From assembly GCA_958450365.1 (NCBI GenBank), contig CAUEEP010000760.1, forward strand, positions 941,462 to 1,005,461: DNA of 64,000 bases, in the 5' to 3' direction. A model generated the notes under the pieces. That model saw nothing but the letters and a program-made list of their open reading frames with translations. It was not told the DNA's origin and ran no database searches. Below are positions 30,779 to 43,900 of the stretch, piece after piece. Positions within the stretch are counted from its first letter, which is position 1; each line of letters starts with the position of its first letter. Source of the stretch: Mesorhabditis belari (lineage: Eukaryota; Nematoda; Chromadorea; Rhabditida; Rhabditidae). The translations under genes and the position numbers were made by a program.

Positions 30779-31967
30779 CCTAAAATTGGAGAACTTAGGT
30801 GATTCAGGTTAAGATGAAATAAAGATCATTTAGCGTAAAATCAACAATTTTATTCGGATTACATGAAAGTTTTTGATTAAATAGCCTACTATAGACTAAT
30901 AAAGCTATTTAACTTACTATAGACTGAAAAGCCAAATTTAAAGCCAAATTTATCTCACTTTTAAGTCTAGAAAGCGAACAAATCTGAAGATAAAGGGTAA
31001 AGGTAAAGGGTAATGGTAAAGGGTAAAGATAAAGGGGATCATTGTCTCTGACTTACTATGACTTTGCGTATTTCAAATTGGTCACTTTTAGTGCAACTTA
31101 TCAACTTGCAGCTTGCCTAAAAGCTTTAAAACAAATCAATCCGTCTTTTTGTCATATTTTTGCTGTAGAATTTTTGAATGATATTGTAGAAATAGCTTCC
31201 TGGAATGATATGACAAAAATTGAAATGGAAAACAATTGAAAACAATCGAAAACAATTGAAAACAATTGAAAACAATCGAAAACCAAAACACCCAAGTTAA
31301 AGTCTCAAAATGAAACCAAACAAAACCTCTGAATAGATCAAACCCAAGCAGTTGTTGTTATTTTTCTTTTCAGCTTTTCTTTTCTGGACTTTTTTGAAAT
31401 TTTTGGAAAGAGCATTTGGTGTTGAGAGATCAAGAGATGAGTTGTCTCTGGAATGGAAAAAGAGAAAGGAGAACGGTGCTGTAAAGCTGAGGATTTTGGG
31501 GACTAGCTGGATCCTAGCAAAAAAAAACCCCGTAAAATATTGGTGGCAAAAGAGTGATGATGGATCCGTTTTGTGTTTTTGTGCCCTTCTTGTCCCTCAT
31601 TTTTCTGATCTGCGGTCGGACAAGGTTTTATTGGTTATCGTTCGACTTTTGAGACTTTGAGAATATGAAGTGAAAGATTGAGATTGATCTATCGATCTAC
31701 AAGATTTTTCAAAAGCTAAGCTCCCGATTTGGTTGATTAGCTCTTTAGGGGAGATATTAAATGTCAAATCTACGGGACGGCCGATATTTATTGGCCAAAA
31801 TTGGCCAAAATTGGCCAAACACTCGGCAAAACACTCGGCTCTCAACTTTCCCAGGCTATATAAAGAAGTTGAAAGCTTCAATCGATTAGATAATGGACAC
31901 CGTTTTAAGAGATATACTAAAGATTTAGCTCCAGAAAAATCAGAACGATTGATCGAATTTTGGCCAA

Positions 31968-32112
31968 TCTAGGCCCGTTGAAGCGGGGGCCAATCTAGGC
32001 CCGTTGAAGTGGGGGCCAATCTAGGCCCGTTCAAGTGGGGGACAATCTAGGCCCGTTCAAGTGGGGGACAATCTAGGCCCCTTGAAGTGGGGGCCAATCC
32101 AGGCCCTTTGAA
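31968..32112. repeat. 28-bp repeat (GGCCAATCTAGGCCCGTTGA...)
   Basis: Five units, relatively G+C-rich for this region. Preceded by simple (AAAACAATTG) and (AAAGGGTAAAGG) runs at 31225-31290 and 30985-31035. ORFs at 31352-31972 show no family signature. Confidence 0.9.
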
Positions 32113-32647
32113 GTGCGGTGGGTCTTCTTCAAGACCGTAAAATAATCATTTTTTGCAATCAAATTGAAGTCCTCTGATGCGAATTACGATTTAAGCTCAA
32201 AAGATAGAGTAAATAAGATCAACAAGTACCTAACAACAATAACAACAACAACAATAAGCACTTGTCATTTTCTTGCTTAGTAAAACGGGATCACAAGTAG
32301 ACAAAACCCAACTTGTGCTTGGGGCCCTAAATTGCTCAAGGCTTAGGCTTAGGTCCTAAATCAAAAAGCGAACGTTTAGTGCTTCGAAATTAAGCAATTT
32401 CCATTAAATGGCAGTTTTATTTCAATAAACTGAATAAACTAAATCAAAAAAGTGATTTTCACAACACATTTTTCAAACTAAACCGTTTTCTATAGCCAAA
32501 ATTTACATCTATCTCAACTTTGACCAAGTGAAAACTTTTATGAGCTCAAAAAAAACTCATTTTCTGGCATATAAATGATAGCTAGGCATATTTGTTGCAC
32601 CAGAAAGGGTGCTTTTACTCTTTCTTCAAGAGTTGCAGTAGCTATTG

Positions 32648-33182
32648 GGTTGGTGAATTGAAAACTGCCGGACTTTGAACTAAAGTTTATTCAACATCAG
32701 ACCATCAATTCATTCCAAATAATTTTCATTACTATTGACGACTTCTGCCCATTTTACAGGCAATTACAGGGATTCCTCTTTCGTAGTAGGATTTTGGTTT
32801 GTGTGTGAGACAAGTGTGAGACTCAAAAATGGAGGACTGGAGATGTCAGCTGTCAGCCCAGTTTGAGCACTTTCTTCAAAAGAAACCCATTTTGGTGTCA
32901 ATAGAAAAGTTGTAGAGAATCAAAAATTAGGCTTATAGCCAAATTTCCAAAAAGATACACTTAGCAGTTTCGCTTAGAATGCAAGTTTTGTTGCAAGCTT
33001 TGTGAAAATTCGTAAATTTGGCATTTCTTGAAAACCAGTTTTTGAATCGTTCTGAATATTTGGCTATAAGCTTGATTTTTGATTCTCTACAACTTTTTTA
33101 TTGACACCAAAATGGGTTTCTTTTGAAGAAAGTGCTCAAGCGGTCACATATGACAATACCCGGCAGTTTTCAATTCACCCAG
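32648..33182. mobile_element. Non-autonomous mariner derivative, copy 2
   Basis: Same termini (TTGGGTTGGTGAATTGAAAA / GGCAGTTTTCAATTCACCCA) and interior as copy 1, with few differences. A partial right terminus recurs at about 33342-33365 (TTTTCAATTCACCAACCCAA). Confidence 0.75.
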
Positions 33183-33479
33183 CCAATATTAGCCGATTTT
33201 CAAGTCCAATCGACTGCTATTTTGTATTATTCAAAAGAGTGAAGCGTTCTCGTTAAAACTTTATCAAGAGTTAGCAATAATATGATCTTTAGACAAAGTT
33301 ATAAACCTTCCAAACAATGACTAATTACTCAAAAGTTCAATTTTCAGTTTTCAATTCACCAACCCAATATCTATCTCAACTTTGATCAAGTGAAAACTTT
33401 TATGAGCTCGAAAAAAACTCATTTTCTGGCATATAAATGATAACTAGACAATCAAAAATAGTCATAAATTTAACGTTTG

Positions 33480-33572
33480 TCACGATGGGCGAGCGGTTAA
33501 GGCGCACGAAAGCCACGGAAGCAATCGATCGTGCTCGGGAAACCGAGCGAGGCTTCGAATCCCTTTTGTAAC
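33480..33572 (+). pseudogene. tRNA-Ser-like pseudogene with long variable arm
   Basis: GATGGGCGAGCGGTTAAGGC is a class II A region, CTCGGGAAACCGAG forms a perfect variable-arm hairpin, and GGCTTCGAATCCC is the B box. The 3' acceptor strand (TTTTGTAAC) no longer pairs fully with GTCACGA, and the anticodon loop is enlarged (GCACGA...TCGTGC). Confidence 0.5.
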
Positions 33573-34560
33573 GAATTTTTTTGGAAAATTTTGATCACAA
33601 ATAAACCATAAATAGTCTAGCTGATAAAATGAATAGAAAACAAAGCCATTTCTTCTTTTAATGCAAGGTAATCATGCATAAATGACCGCTCGACAATTGA
33701 CGCTTTTCTTGACTCTCTTCTACTTATGCAAATATTGACTGCTCGACAATTCTCACAACAATGGTGAGAAAGGGTTGTTGATTTACCGGTTTAGCTTTCA
33801 ACAGATGACAGTTTGAGGCTATTGGATTGTGGTTTAGTGATAAATTTAAGCTATAAATTTGGCTTTGCCTTGGTCTAGGCTTAGGCTTAGGCACTCGGGC
33901 TCTCGGGCTGAAGAATCGGATCTTGGCCTTGCACTATCTTGGTTACTTTGTGGTGTACTTTGTTTGGACTCATTCTGGTGAAAACGGACTCATTCTGGCG
34001 CACTTACTGGCGTATTTTCTGGTGTAATTTTTGTCAAAGTGTGTCAAGAAAGTGATTGAATTCATTAAAATTTGATTTAAATTTTGAGCAAAAGTTTTAA
34101 GAGCAAGTTTTATCTGAGTATAAAGAAAATCACCCAAGTCTCGTCAATCTACGTACGCTATTCCTTCAAAATACTCGGAAAGCTCATTAATTTTTCAGAA
34201 AAAACGGGTTTCATAACAGTTTTCTTGACTTTAGATCTGAATTTGATGAGGTTAGACTAAAAAATTGGACTAAAAGTCATCAAAATGACTTTGAACACAG
34301 CCGAAATTTAAAGCCGACAATAAATTCTAGAGCATCAAAGGTAGAGTTCTTTCTAGAGCATCAAAGGTTGAAAATTCTTTAATTTGCTACGTTTGAAAAT
34401 GAAAATCGACCGATTTTGAAACCTTTTATCTTCGAAATCTCTTTTTTTACCTATCAGGGTATAAAGAAAATCAGTGCGCTTCGAATTTCACGGTGCTGGC
34501 AGTTTGCCAAGTGTTTGCTTACGTAATGTTTTAAACAAAATAAATTACACATTCACTAGA
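33573..34560. other. Gene-free stretch
   Basis: No exon with splice and phase support was found on either strand. Only short direct repeats, such as CTCATTCTGGTGAAAACGGA near 33970 and TTCTAGAGCATCAAAGGT near 34330. Confidence 0.6.
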
Positions 34561-34561
34561 T

Positions 34562-35911
34562 ACCGTATTTACTCGAATAGAAGACCGGCCTCGATTATAA
34601 GACCGTCTCGAATAGAAGACGGGGTCTAGGGGATGATCGAAAAAATAGAAGACCGTCTCGAATATAAGACCGGTCTTATATTCGAGGTACCCTGTTTTCT
34701 ATTCTGCGCGAAAGTGGACGTACTCAAATACGAGAAAAGAATAAGAGAATTTACCCAATAGGGTAAAAATATTATATTTTCATTCAATAGCACTATTTTT
34801 TTGATATTGTTCTACATCTCGTATTAATAATTTTTTTTGGTACTTTTCCATTATACCTCCGCCATCTCCACATTTCCGTCATTTTGACTCTGATTATTTT
34901 TAATTATTTGATTATCTGATCATTTTTTATCTAAAAACTGGCGGGGTATAACGAAAATGTGGAGTTGGCGGAGATATAACGGAAAAGTAGCATTTTTTTT
35001 AGGGGATCGGAGGTGCTACGAAACGGAAAGCCTACAGTGCCGCCTTTAAACTCGAGGCCATTCGTTTTTCAAAGAAAAAGAGACGACTGCTCGATAGTTT
35101 AAGGTGACTCCAAAGATGATTCCAGACTGGACGGCAAAAGAGGAGTCGCTGCAAAAGGAATCGAAAGGAGCGAAGCGGTTAAAAGGAGGAGGGCGAATGC
35201 TTAAATTTCGCGCAGTCGAGGAGACCACTCATCGATGGATCAAAGAAAAACGAGAGGAAAAGCTAAAAGTTTCTCGACGTATGGTTCAGGACAAAGCCAA
35301 GGAGTTTTTTCGCGAATCAAACCTAGATTTCACAAAGTCTTTCTCTGCAAGCAATGAATGGCTTGCGAATTTTTTGTGACGGCAAAAAATGACAACAAGG
35401 AGTCCAACAGCGAGGATGATCAGATTGTTTGTTTCCGCAATGGGGAAGCTGTTGAGAGTGGTCGATTCAAGCTGGATATTGCAAGATTGGAGGGAAGATT
35501 AGCAAAACTTTGTCAAGATATCGACTCCGACGAGGATAGAAACAATGGAGATGAGAGTGAAAACGATTCAATTTCGAGCGCAGAGGGACTTGATGGAATT
35601 TGCAAGATCCAGATTTAATAGAGGATGACATTGAATCAAGTGAGAATGAAGAATAATGTTGTTATTACTGCTTTTTATGTTCTTATTAATTGTTGTTAAT
35701 GTTGTTGTTGATAAATTTTGTTGTTAAATGTTACAATAAATTTCTATAAAAAGTTTTTTTTTAAACGCTGGTTACTTTCCCGAAAATTTTCGTGAATGCA
35801 AATAATAAAAGACCGTCTTGAATAGAAGACCGGCCTCGAATAGAAGACGGGCTCTAGGGGGTGATTGAAAAAATAGAAGACCGGTCTTCTATTCGAGTAA
35901 ATACGGTAATC
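34562..35911 (+). mobile_element. pogo/Tigger-type DNA transposon, internally deleted
   Basis: Termini TACCGTATTTACTCGAATAG and CTATTCGAGTAAATACGGTA are perfect inverted repeats. On plus the coding part begins RKAYSAAFKLEAIRFSKK (psq-type HTH). After a frame break comes a CENP-B/Tc5-type HTH (ETTHRWIKEKREEKLKVSRR, then SFSASNEWLANFL). An acidic tail (about 35480-35655) closes the gene. The DDE catalytic region is absent, so the element cannot move by itself. Confidence 0.8.
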
Positions 35912-35934
35912 ATATATATAATCATTTCCCTTTT

Positions 35935-37180
35935 CACTTAGCTAGTGGCTTTTACTGCATGGAGTTTGCTGCAAGGTTTGCTGAAGAAATGAATGACAAC
36001 AAGCTCGTGCTTCGAGCTGCCATACTCTACGATTTCAAACAAGGACAAACTCCTGCTGAATCTCATCGTTTACTTGGTAAAGCTTTTGGAGATGATTGTA
36101 TCAGTGAAAGGCAGTGTCGTCGATGGTTTCAGCGTTTTCGAAATCGCAATGAAAGCTCATGTTCCACAGTTCCACAATGAGCCACAGACACCCTCTAGAA
36201 ATCTCAAATGACGATTTGCTCAATACTATTCAAATTGATTCCACATTTATGCTTCGGGAATTAGCAGAAGTTTTCGACATTAGCCTTGTAACAATTGAAA
36301 CCATTTACATCAACTTGAGAAAAAGGTTTGACATGGAAAATGGGTTCCACTGATCCAAGGCAACAAAATAGCTCGTGTGCTCCATCTTCTCCATCTCAAA
36401 AGTGCAAATCACACGGTTTTTTCAACAGAATCTTGACTTCTGATGAGACTTTAGATTCTGACTCTGATGAGATTAGTTATGACAATGTAAAATCAATAGC
36501 TCTTTGCTGGTGAACCCCTGCAAACCACTCCCAAGCCCGATATCCATAAATCGAGGATCATGCTCTGTTTATGCTAGAATTCGAAAGGATTGATGCATTG
36601 AAGTGCTAAAATCTAGACAAAGAATCAATGCAGACCTTTATTAGAAACAATTAATGAGAGTTAACGGAGCTTTAAAGAAATTGGAGATGAAACCGTTTCC
36701 TTTTCTGCAAGATCACCCTAAACCCTACACTGCAAAAGTCACTTATAAAAAAGGAGGAGCTAGGTTGGAAATTTTTGTCTTACGCACCTTACTCCCCTGA
36801 CCTTGCACCGTCAGATTTTTTTATTTCGAACGTTGAAACACTTCTTGGGAGATATAGAGTTTGATAATCATGCTCAAGTCATAAATAAGCTCTACGCCTG
36901 TTGTCTGTTGTCCGCTTGTTGTCTGTTGTCCGCCTGTTGTCTGCCTGTTGTCTGTTGTCCGCCTGTTGTCTGTTGTCCGCCTGTTGTCTGCCTGTTGTCT
37001 GTTGTCCGCCTGTTGTCTGTTGTGGAAAGTTTTGATCAAAAAAAGATCCGCATTATTTTCTTTGAACCCTGATAGTTGGCTGACATTGGGTGGGGTTAAA
37101 AAAATCATTAAAAGAATGATCAAGTTTGAAAAAAGCCCATCCGAAAGCGTAAATTGTTTGTCAATTTTGTTCATCACCCA
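35935..37180 (+). mobile_element. Mariner transposase pseudogene
   Basis: In order, with frame changes: HTH (LRAAILYDFKQGQTPAESHR, QCRRWFQRFRN), second HTH (STFMLRELAEVFDISLVTIE), FFNRILTSDET (first catalytic Asp region), then YSPDLAPSDFF near 36785-36825. Frameshifts and a stop after VPQ make it dead. A (CCTGTTGTCTGTTGTCCG) repeat at 36893-37022 lies near its 3' end. Confidence 0.75.
36893..37022. repeat. 9/18-bp repeat (CTGTTGTCTGTTGTCCGC)
   Basis: About 14 nine-base units inside the mariner relic. Confidence 0.9.
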
Positions 37181-37559
37181 AATCTACTACCTCGTTCTTT
37201 ATCTCAATTCTTCTACTGGCCTAATTCTTGAACAAAACCAAGAGCCAATCATTTTACGGTGATTCTATTGAACAGAGAAAACTGGATCCGCAAAATCTCC
37301 GCAAAATTGAAGTACTCAAATCCTTGAGAATCAGAGAGAAAACTCTCATTCTCTCGACGCCTTTTTTGGTCAACCAGACTCCATTTTCCCAAAAAGACTC
37401 CCGCAAAAGAAATTTAGGAAACGAAGCGTCACAAAAATCACCTGGACGAGAAATTGATTTTCATTTTTGAAAACTTTTGGATTTTTGGGAATTTTCTGAT
37501 TTTTTTCAATAACTTTTTTCAATAACTGATCGTTTAGCGTTTAGCGTTTTTTGCGAATC

Positions 37560-39950
37560 AAATCCCGTTTTTGGAGTCTATTCTCTATTGTTAGGGATTT
37601 CCATTTCCAACAAAAGGATCAACCATACGATCAACCACAAAAGGAGAGTTTTTTCGAGTTTCATCCTCGAATGAATAGAGAGATTTCACAAAAAGAGACA
37701 AATAGATCAGACTTTTTTTCACGAAGAACCGTTTTAAAATAGATCTTTATCGTAATGTTACATATTTTGGTACTAATAAAGTTAGGGGAGGCACTTTTTT
37801 TAGATTCTCCTCTTTTTCAGGGGTAATCGAGAGCGCTGATCACGAAAAAAAAAGCTTAAAGCTTTGCAACGAAAGGATTCGAACCAGTGGCAAAACAATT
37901 AAGGGTCGCGCCTGATACAAGACGCTTATCCACACTAGCCCACAGCCGCACTATCCTCCAACGCGTGAGGGACCTAAGTGCTAAACCTACGTAGGAACGT
38001 AAGTGCTAAAACTTCCGTGACAATTATCTTGCGTTTCGGCGAACGAGGGCAAAATTTATATACTTATTCGTGATCAGCATAGTCGATTCTATAAGATCCA
38101 TTTGATCTCAGCTCAAGAGTTTTTGCTAGTTTCATCCTCGAATGAATAGAGAGATTTTCCAAAAAGAGACAAATAGATCAGACTTTTTTCACTAAGAACT
38201 GTTTTAAAATAGAGCTTTATCGTAATGTTACATGTTTTAGTACTAATAAAGTTGGGGGAGGCACTTTTTTAGATTTTCCTCTTTTTCAGGGGCAATCAAG
38301 AGCGCTGATCACGAAAATCACTTTTTCAAAAGGCAAAAAGGTTTATCAAAAAGGCATATATTATTAGGCTCGTAGCAAAAGAAAAAAAAAGCATAAAGCT
38401 TTGCAACAAAAGGATTCGAACCAATGGCAAAACAATGAAGGGTGGCTATCTGAGCTGATACAAGACGCTGATCCACTAGCCCACAGCCGCACTATCATTC
38501 AACGCGTAAGTCCTGCCCTAACGCCACAAAGCTACACGTATTTCCGGGGTTGAAAACGCCAACTTTTAATACGCAAACCTATGTTGAAAAAGTGATTTTC
38601 GTGATCAGCGCCCTCGATTACCCCTGAAAAAAAGGAAAATCTCGAAAAAAAAGTGCTTCCCACAACTTTATTAGTACCCATGTTTTTGAATTTGAAGCCA
38701 AAATGTGCCGTTTTCTCTTATCAGATAATATTTTTGACACAGTTCTAAAGGAAACTCCTTTTAGCCAGTACAATAAAGTTATTATTCTCACTATCAATGG
38801 AAGAATATACAAAAGCACAATTTCAATAGCAATAAAATTTAGAATATGGGTTTTTTGGACTGTAGAACTAGGCGAAAATAACCCAGCAATACCAAATTCA
38901 AAAGCTTTAAAGCTTTCACTAAAACCGAATGTATCCACTTTTCTAGAGACACTTTTTTGTTGATTTTATCTTTCAAATCATAGCTTTTAGGTAAGATCAA
39001 AAATTTCTGTGTTCTCTGCTTAGTAAATCAAAAGTATGGTAGTATACCGGATTTTAATACCTAACTACAGCGAGTTATTGAGCCTAACTCAATTCTCGAT
39101 GCCTTAAATCAAATAACTCTTTTTTGCTAGTACATTCTGAGTCAATTGCTCTAGGAAAAACATTATTAGACAAAGGTAACTGTTTCCTAAAAGTTCTGAT
39201 AATTATTTAAAGTGCCGGGAATGCCCAGCCGAATTGTGAAGAAGTTGTAGGTGATTAGATAGAAATTTCCACAAGAAAAGAACCGAATTTCAATGTTTTA
39301 TGACTATTTCTTGAACATGTTCATGTTTTGGGGCAATCGTAGTAAATAAATAATCGTAAATAGAAGCTTTGAACGATTCATGGTGGTTCAGTCGGGAATT
39401 CCCGACGTGTGCCCTTTGAATAATTATCAGAACTTTTAGGAAACAGTTACCTTTTTCCAATAATGTTTTTTCTAGAGCAATTCACTCAGAATGTACTAGA
39501 AAAAAGAATTCTTTGATTTGAGGCAACGAGAACTGACAAGGGAAGTCCTTCAGGTCGGCATCTGGGATTGCGTTGAGATCTTGGATCTTGGACCAAATGA
39601 ATCTTATAGAATCGACTATGCTGATCACGAATATGTATATAACTTTTGCCCTTGTTTGCCGAAACGCAAGATAATTAGCACGAAAGTTTTAGCACTTACC
39701 TTATAAAGTCCCTCACGGTTTGAAGGATAGTGCGGCTGGGATAAGTGTCTTGTAACAGGACACCCTAGAGTTTTTTGCGTTTTGCCACTGATTCGAATCC
39801 TTTTTTTGCAAAGCTTTAAGCTTTTTTTGTCTTTTTTTTGGTTCTTTTTTTGCTACGAGCCTAATAATATATGCCTTTTTTACACACAAAAACAAAAAAA
39901 AATGCAAAAAGCTTTGCAGCAAAGGATTCGAACCAGTGGCCAAAATAGAA
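37560..39950. mobile_element. Composite inverted-repeat region with tRNA-like units at three places
   Basis: A segment (GAGTTTCATCCTCGAATGAA ... CAGGGGTAATCGAGAGCGCT) at 37655-37835 is repeated directly at 38130-38310 and inverted at 38606-38690. CTTGCGTTTCGGCGAACGAG (about 38028) is inverted at about 39655. A tRNA-like unit (minus: GCGGCTGTGGGCTAGTGTGG ... GGTTCGAATCC) lies at about 37862-37955 and 38398-38490, with an inverted, degraded copy at 39725-39810. A separate foldback (CCTAAAAGTTCTGATAATTA) sits at 39095-39525. No host gene seen. Confidence 0.65.
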
Positions 39951-40400
39951 TAGCTAAATCAATCAGCTATCAGCTATTCTATTTTGTAGGGCTCATTAAG
40001 AGCTTTCAAATGATATACAAAATTCAGTACTCTCTTCATTTTCTTCTTTTAATTCATCAATAAGCATTCGTTCCATAATTTTGACGTACCCTGTAGTTTA
40101 TACATTGCATTGCTTCGGTCTATCATACTTTATGCTTATGATTATTTAAGAAATCATAATCTAAACATATCCTATCTCTAGAATAGAATAGTTGTATTGT
40201 TATAAAGTGATCTAGCTATGATTTTAAATCCTTAACAAGTACGATTCTTCTCTCTCTTTTTCATCAGACATTCGTTGAATCGAAATCAGACTTTTTTTGA
40301 GTACATTCTTCCCCACTCTTCCCCACTCTTCCCCATTCTTTCAATTCTTTCAATTCTTTCAATTCTTTCAACTCATTTCACTTCCTTTCCTTATTTAGGA
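39951..40400. other. Spacer upstream of the hydrolase gene
   Basis: Contains only a (TTCTTTCAATTC) run at about 40310-40375. No exon supported. Confidence 0.5.
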
Positions 40401-40504
40401 TCTCATAATGAATGATTTCTTGGCAAGTGTGATCCTTTCACTTTCATTTTCTTCTCTTCCTAACTTTCCCCTTTTTTTCAATGCCACATCGATTCCCTTA
40501 TCAT

Positions 40505-40693
40505 ATGAATTCTTCAAGGAGAAGCCTCTTTGCAAAAGTGGAAAAACCGAAATCATTTGCAGTGTTCATTGCTATTTTCACCTGTGGACTCATTTCTCTC
40601 ACAGCCATTCCAGTTTTAGACACTTTATTAGTAAATTTATTGAGTTCAGTACGATTCAAAGATTTCTTTGATATTGTTTTTTATAAATTTTGA
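40505..40693 (+). CDS. Possible small single-pass membrane protein
   Basis: An ORF of 62 codons starts MNSSRRSLFAK and contains one hydrophobic segment of about 21 residues (FAVFIAIFTCGLISLTAIPVL) after a basic N-terminus. An in-frame upstream ATG lies at 40481. No family is recognised, and no introns or partners are visible. It lies about 270 bp before the hydrolase gene on the same strand. A TTATTTAG acceptor-like site at about 40398 could be a trans-splice site. The overlapping ORF in another frame (from 40408) is less membrane-like. It could be chance coding in A+T-rich DNA. Confidence 0.3.
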   Translation: MNSSRRSLFAKVEKPKSFAVFIAIFTCGLISLTAIPVLDTLLVNLLSSVRFKDFFDIVFYKF

Positions 40694-40966
40694 CAATAAT
40701 TCATTTACAAAGTTCATAGAAGTAGCTAAAATTTCAAAAATCTTTAATCTAATAATACTTTTAACACCTTTGTACTATTGTACTTCACCTTTCTGTACTA
40801 TTGCTGTAACCTAGGTGACTTCAAATTGCTTCATTTTGATTTCATATGACTTCTTATTGATTTCATATTACTTCTTATTGATCTCATATTGCTTCTTATT
40901 CATTCAATATCCAACTTTTTGATTATTTTAACTCATTTAGATGTCCTAGCATGAAACAAACATAAA

Positions 40967-43900
40967 ATGGACTGGTATTTCTGGTTACTAATTGCTTTAT
41001 TTGTCTTGTTATTCCTTTACTTGATCTACATCCCGTTGCCAAATGATATCGCCGATCGGAGTACCCTCGCTTTTCTCGAGTTTTGGCTACGAGTCACCAA
41101 TGAGTACTTTGTACGTTATAAAGTCGCTATTGACTAATAATGATACTGATAATAATGACTAATAGCTACAATGGCTAGGGGAAAATGTATTCAGTCTTAT
41201 TATTGAATACTTTTGGCTCCAGTCTTGATTTGATAATTGTACTGTTTGATATTCTGTTTGTGAGGCCTAGCTACAGTAGGACAGTGTTAAGCTACAGTAT
41301 GGCAGTGTTAAGCTACAGTATGGCAGTGTTAAGCTACAGTAGGCCAGTGTTAAGCTACAGTAGGCTACAGTAAGCTATTATGATTGCTCTTACTTTTATT
41401 CCAGGATACTGTAGCCAAATTCCAGTGCAGTCATTTGTCGAATCAAAGCCTTCAGCTTACTGTTTAGCTGCAGTAGTTATAAAGCTACATTCAAAATATT
41501 GAGGCAATAAAGTAGTTAGCTCAGGGAATATTTCATTGAATAACTGAATACTTTCATTACAGTATACAGTAAAAAGAAACGAGAAATTACTGTATCAGTT
41601 GAAGTGAATCTTATCCAGGCTGATCTAATCGAGCTTCTCCTTGGCCCATGGCATCGAAACAATGTTCTTCGTGTTGTCACAGCGCTCGTCTTCAGCTGGC
41701 CAAGAAAACCACCAAGTTACTTAACAGTCAGTTCTGAAATTTATGTAAAATTTCTATTTTAAACAAACCAATCCATGAGTACAAAACAAAAGTTGTTTCA
41801 GATAAGTTGGGACCGATTGGGTGGAGTTCCCGTGAGAGTCTATCAACCGAAATTGAAAAAATCCAACGCAGCAATCATTTTCATTCACGGTGGAGGATGG
41901 GCAACAATGCATGCAAGTAAATAAACAAAAACGATAAACAATAATAAATAAACAGTAAATAAACAATACTTATAATTATTGGGTTGGTGAATTGAAAACT
42001 GCCGGATTTTAGGGTCGTCTTGGATTTGAAAACTGCGGGACTTTGAACTAAAATTTATTCAAAATAAAACCATCAATTCATTCCAAATAATTTCCATTAC
42101 TATTGACGACTTCTGCCCATTTTACAGGCAATTACAGGGATTCCTCTTTCGTAGTAGGATTTTGGTTTGTGTGTGAGACAAGCGTGAGACTCAAAAATCG
42201 AGGATTGGAGATGTCAGCTGTCAGCCCAGTTTGAGCACTTTCTTCAAAAGAAACCCATTTTGGTGTCAATAGAAAAGTTGTAGAGAATCAAAAATTAGGC
42301 TTATAGCCAAATTTCCAAAAAGATACACTTAGTAGTTTCGCTTAAAATGCAAGTTTTGTTGCAAAATTTGTGAAAATTCGTAAATTTGGCATTTCTTGAA
42401 AACCAGTTTTTGAATCGTCCTGGAAATTTGGATATAAGCTTGATTTTTAATTCTCTACAACTTTTCCATTGACACCAAAATGGGTTTCTTTTCGAGAAAG
42501 TGCTCAAACTGTCACATATGACAATAGCCGGCAGTTTTCCATTCACCAACCCAATAGGTATTGATAAAGATCTTCAATTTATCAATCAATTTCAGAGTAC
42601 TACGATCCAACAATTTACTCATTTGTGGAAAAACTCGGTTGTTACGTTTTCTCGGTTGAATATCGGCTTTGTCCCGAACATCCCTTCCCTGCAGCTATTG
42701 ATGATTGCTCGAATGTTGCAAAAGCTTTGATGAAAAAGTTTGAAAGCTATTTTGATTTCAGAAATTTGTTTAGAGAAAAAGAATATGGAATTGATCCGAC
42801 TAAAATTATCATCATGGGTGACAGTGCAGGCGGGAATCTGACAGCGACGACAACTCTGCGTTTGACGAATGAGCATTTAGAGTACCCGATTAAGGTAGGG
42901 TTTTTGAGATAAAGAAAGATAGTTTACAAAGTTTAAATTGCTAAAAGAATATATTTGATGAAAAGGGAATGATGACTATAATTTTTGATTGGATACTCCG
43001 TGTTCAATGGGGTTTACTCACAGATCTATGACAGATCTCTCTGACAGATCTCTGACAGATCTCTGACAGATCCCTCTAACAGATCTCTCTGACAGATCTC
43101 TCTGCTAGATCCCTCTGACAGATCCCTCTGACAGATCTCTCTGCTAGATCCCTCTGACAGATCCCTCTGACAGATCCCTCTAACAGATCTCTCTGACAGA
43201 TCTCTCTGCTAGATCCCTCTGACAGATCTCTCTGCTAGATCCCTCTAACAGATCCCTCTGACAGATCTCTCTGACCGATCTCTGACAGATCCCTCTAACA
43301 GATCTCTCTGACAGATCTCTGACAGATCTCTCTGACAGATCTCTCTGACAGATCTCTTGTTTTTCAGTAGATCTCTAGTACAGTAAGCATAGCTAGTTGT
43401 AGCTATTGTTAGTGTTATGGTTGATTGTAGACATTACTACTACTTCTTTGTATGGTTTTTATCGAATCTCCGGTACAATGATATTGATTGAGCCACAGAT
43501 TCGACCACAAATTCGACCATAGATTTAAACCAGAACTTGAAATCTTTTGTTGGACGATCCAGGCTCACGAATGCAGTTGCTATGCTGCAATTGTCCTTTC
43601 CTATTTCAATACTGGTCCATTACATTGTCTTGTGTATTGTTTATATGTTACTACAATCAAATTACTGTTGCTACAATCAAATTACTGTTACTACAATTAA
43701 ATTACTGTTACTACAATCAAATTAAGGCCCATGTCATGATCTACCCGGTGATTCACATGTTCAGCTTTCGAGATCCGTCTTGTTTGCAGTACTACGCTTT
43801 GTACAATGGAGCTGCATTGCTAAGGTTGTGGTTTGATTCAAGAATAGTTAAACACGATTTTAGAACTTAAATTAAATGACAATTTCTTATTGCTTAAATC

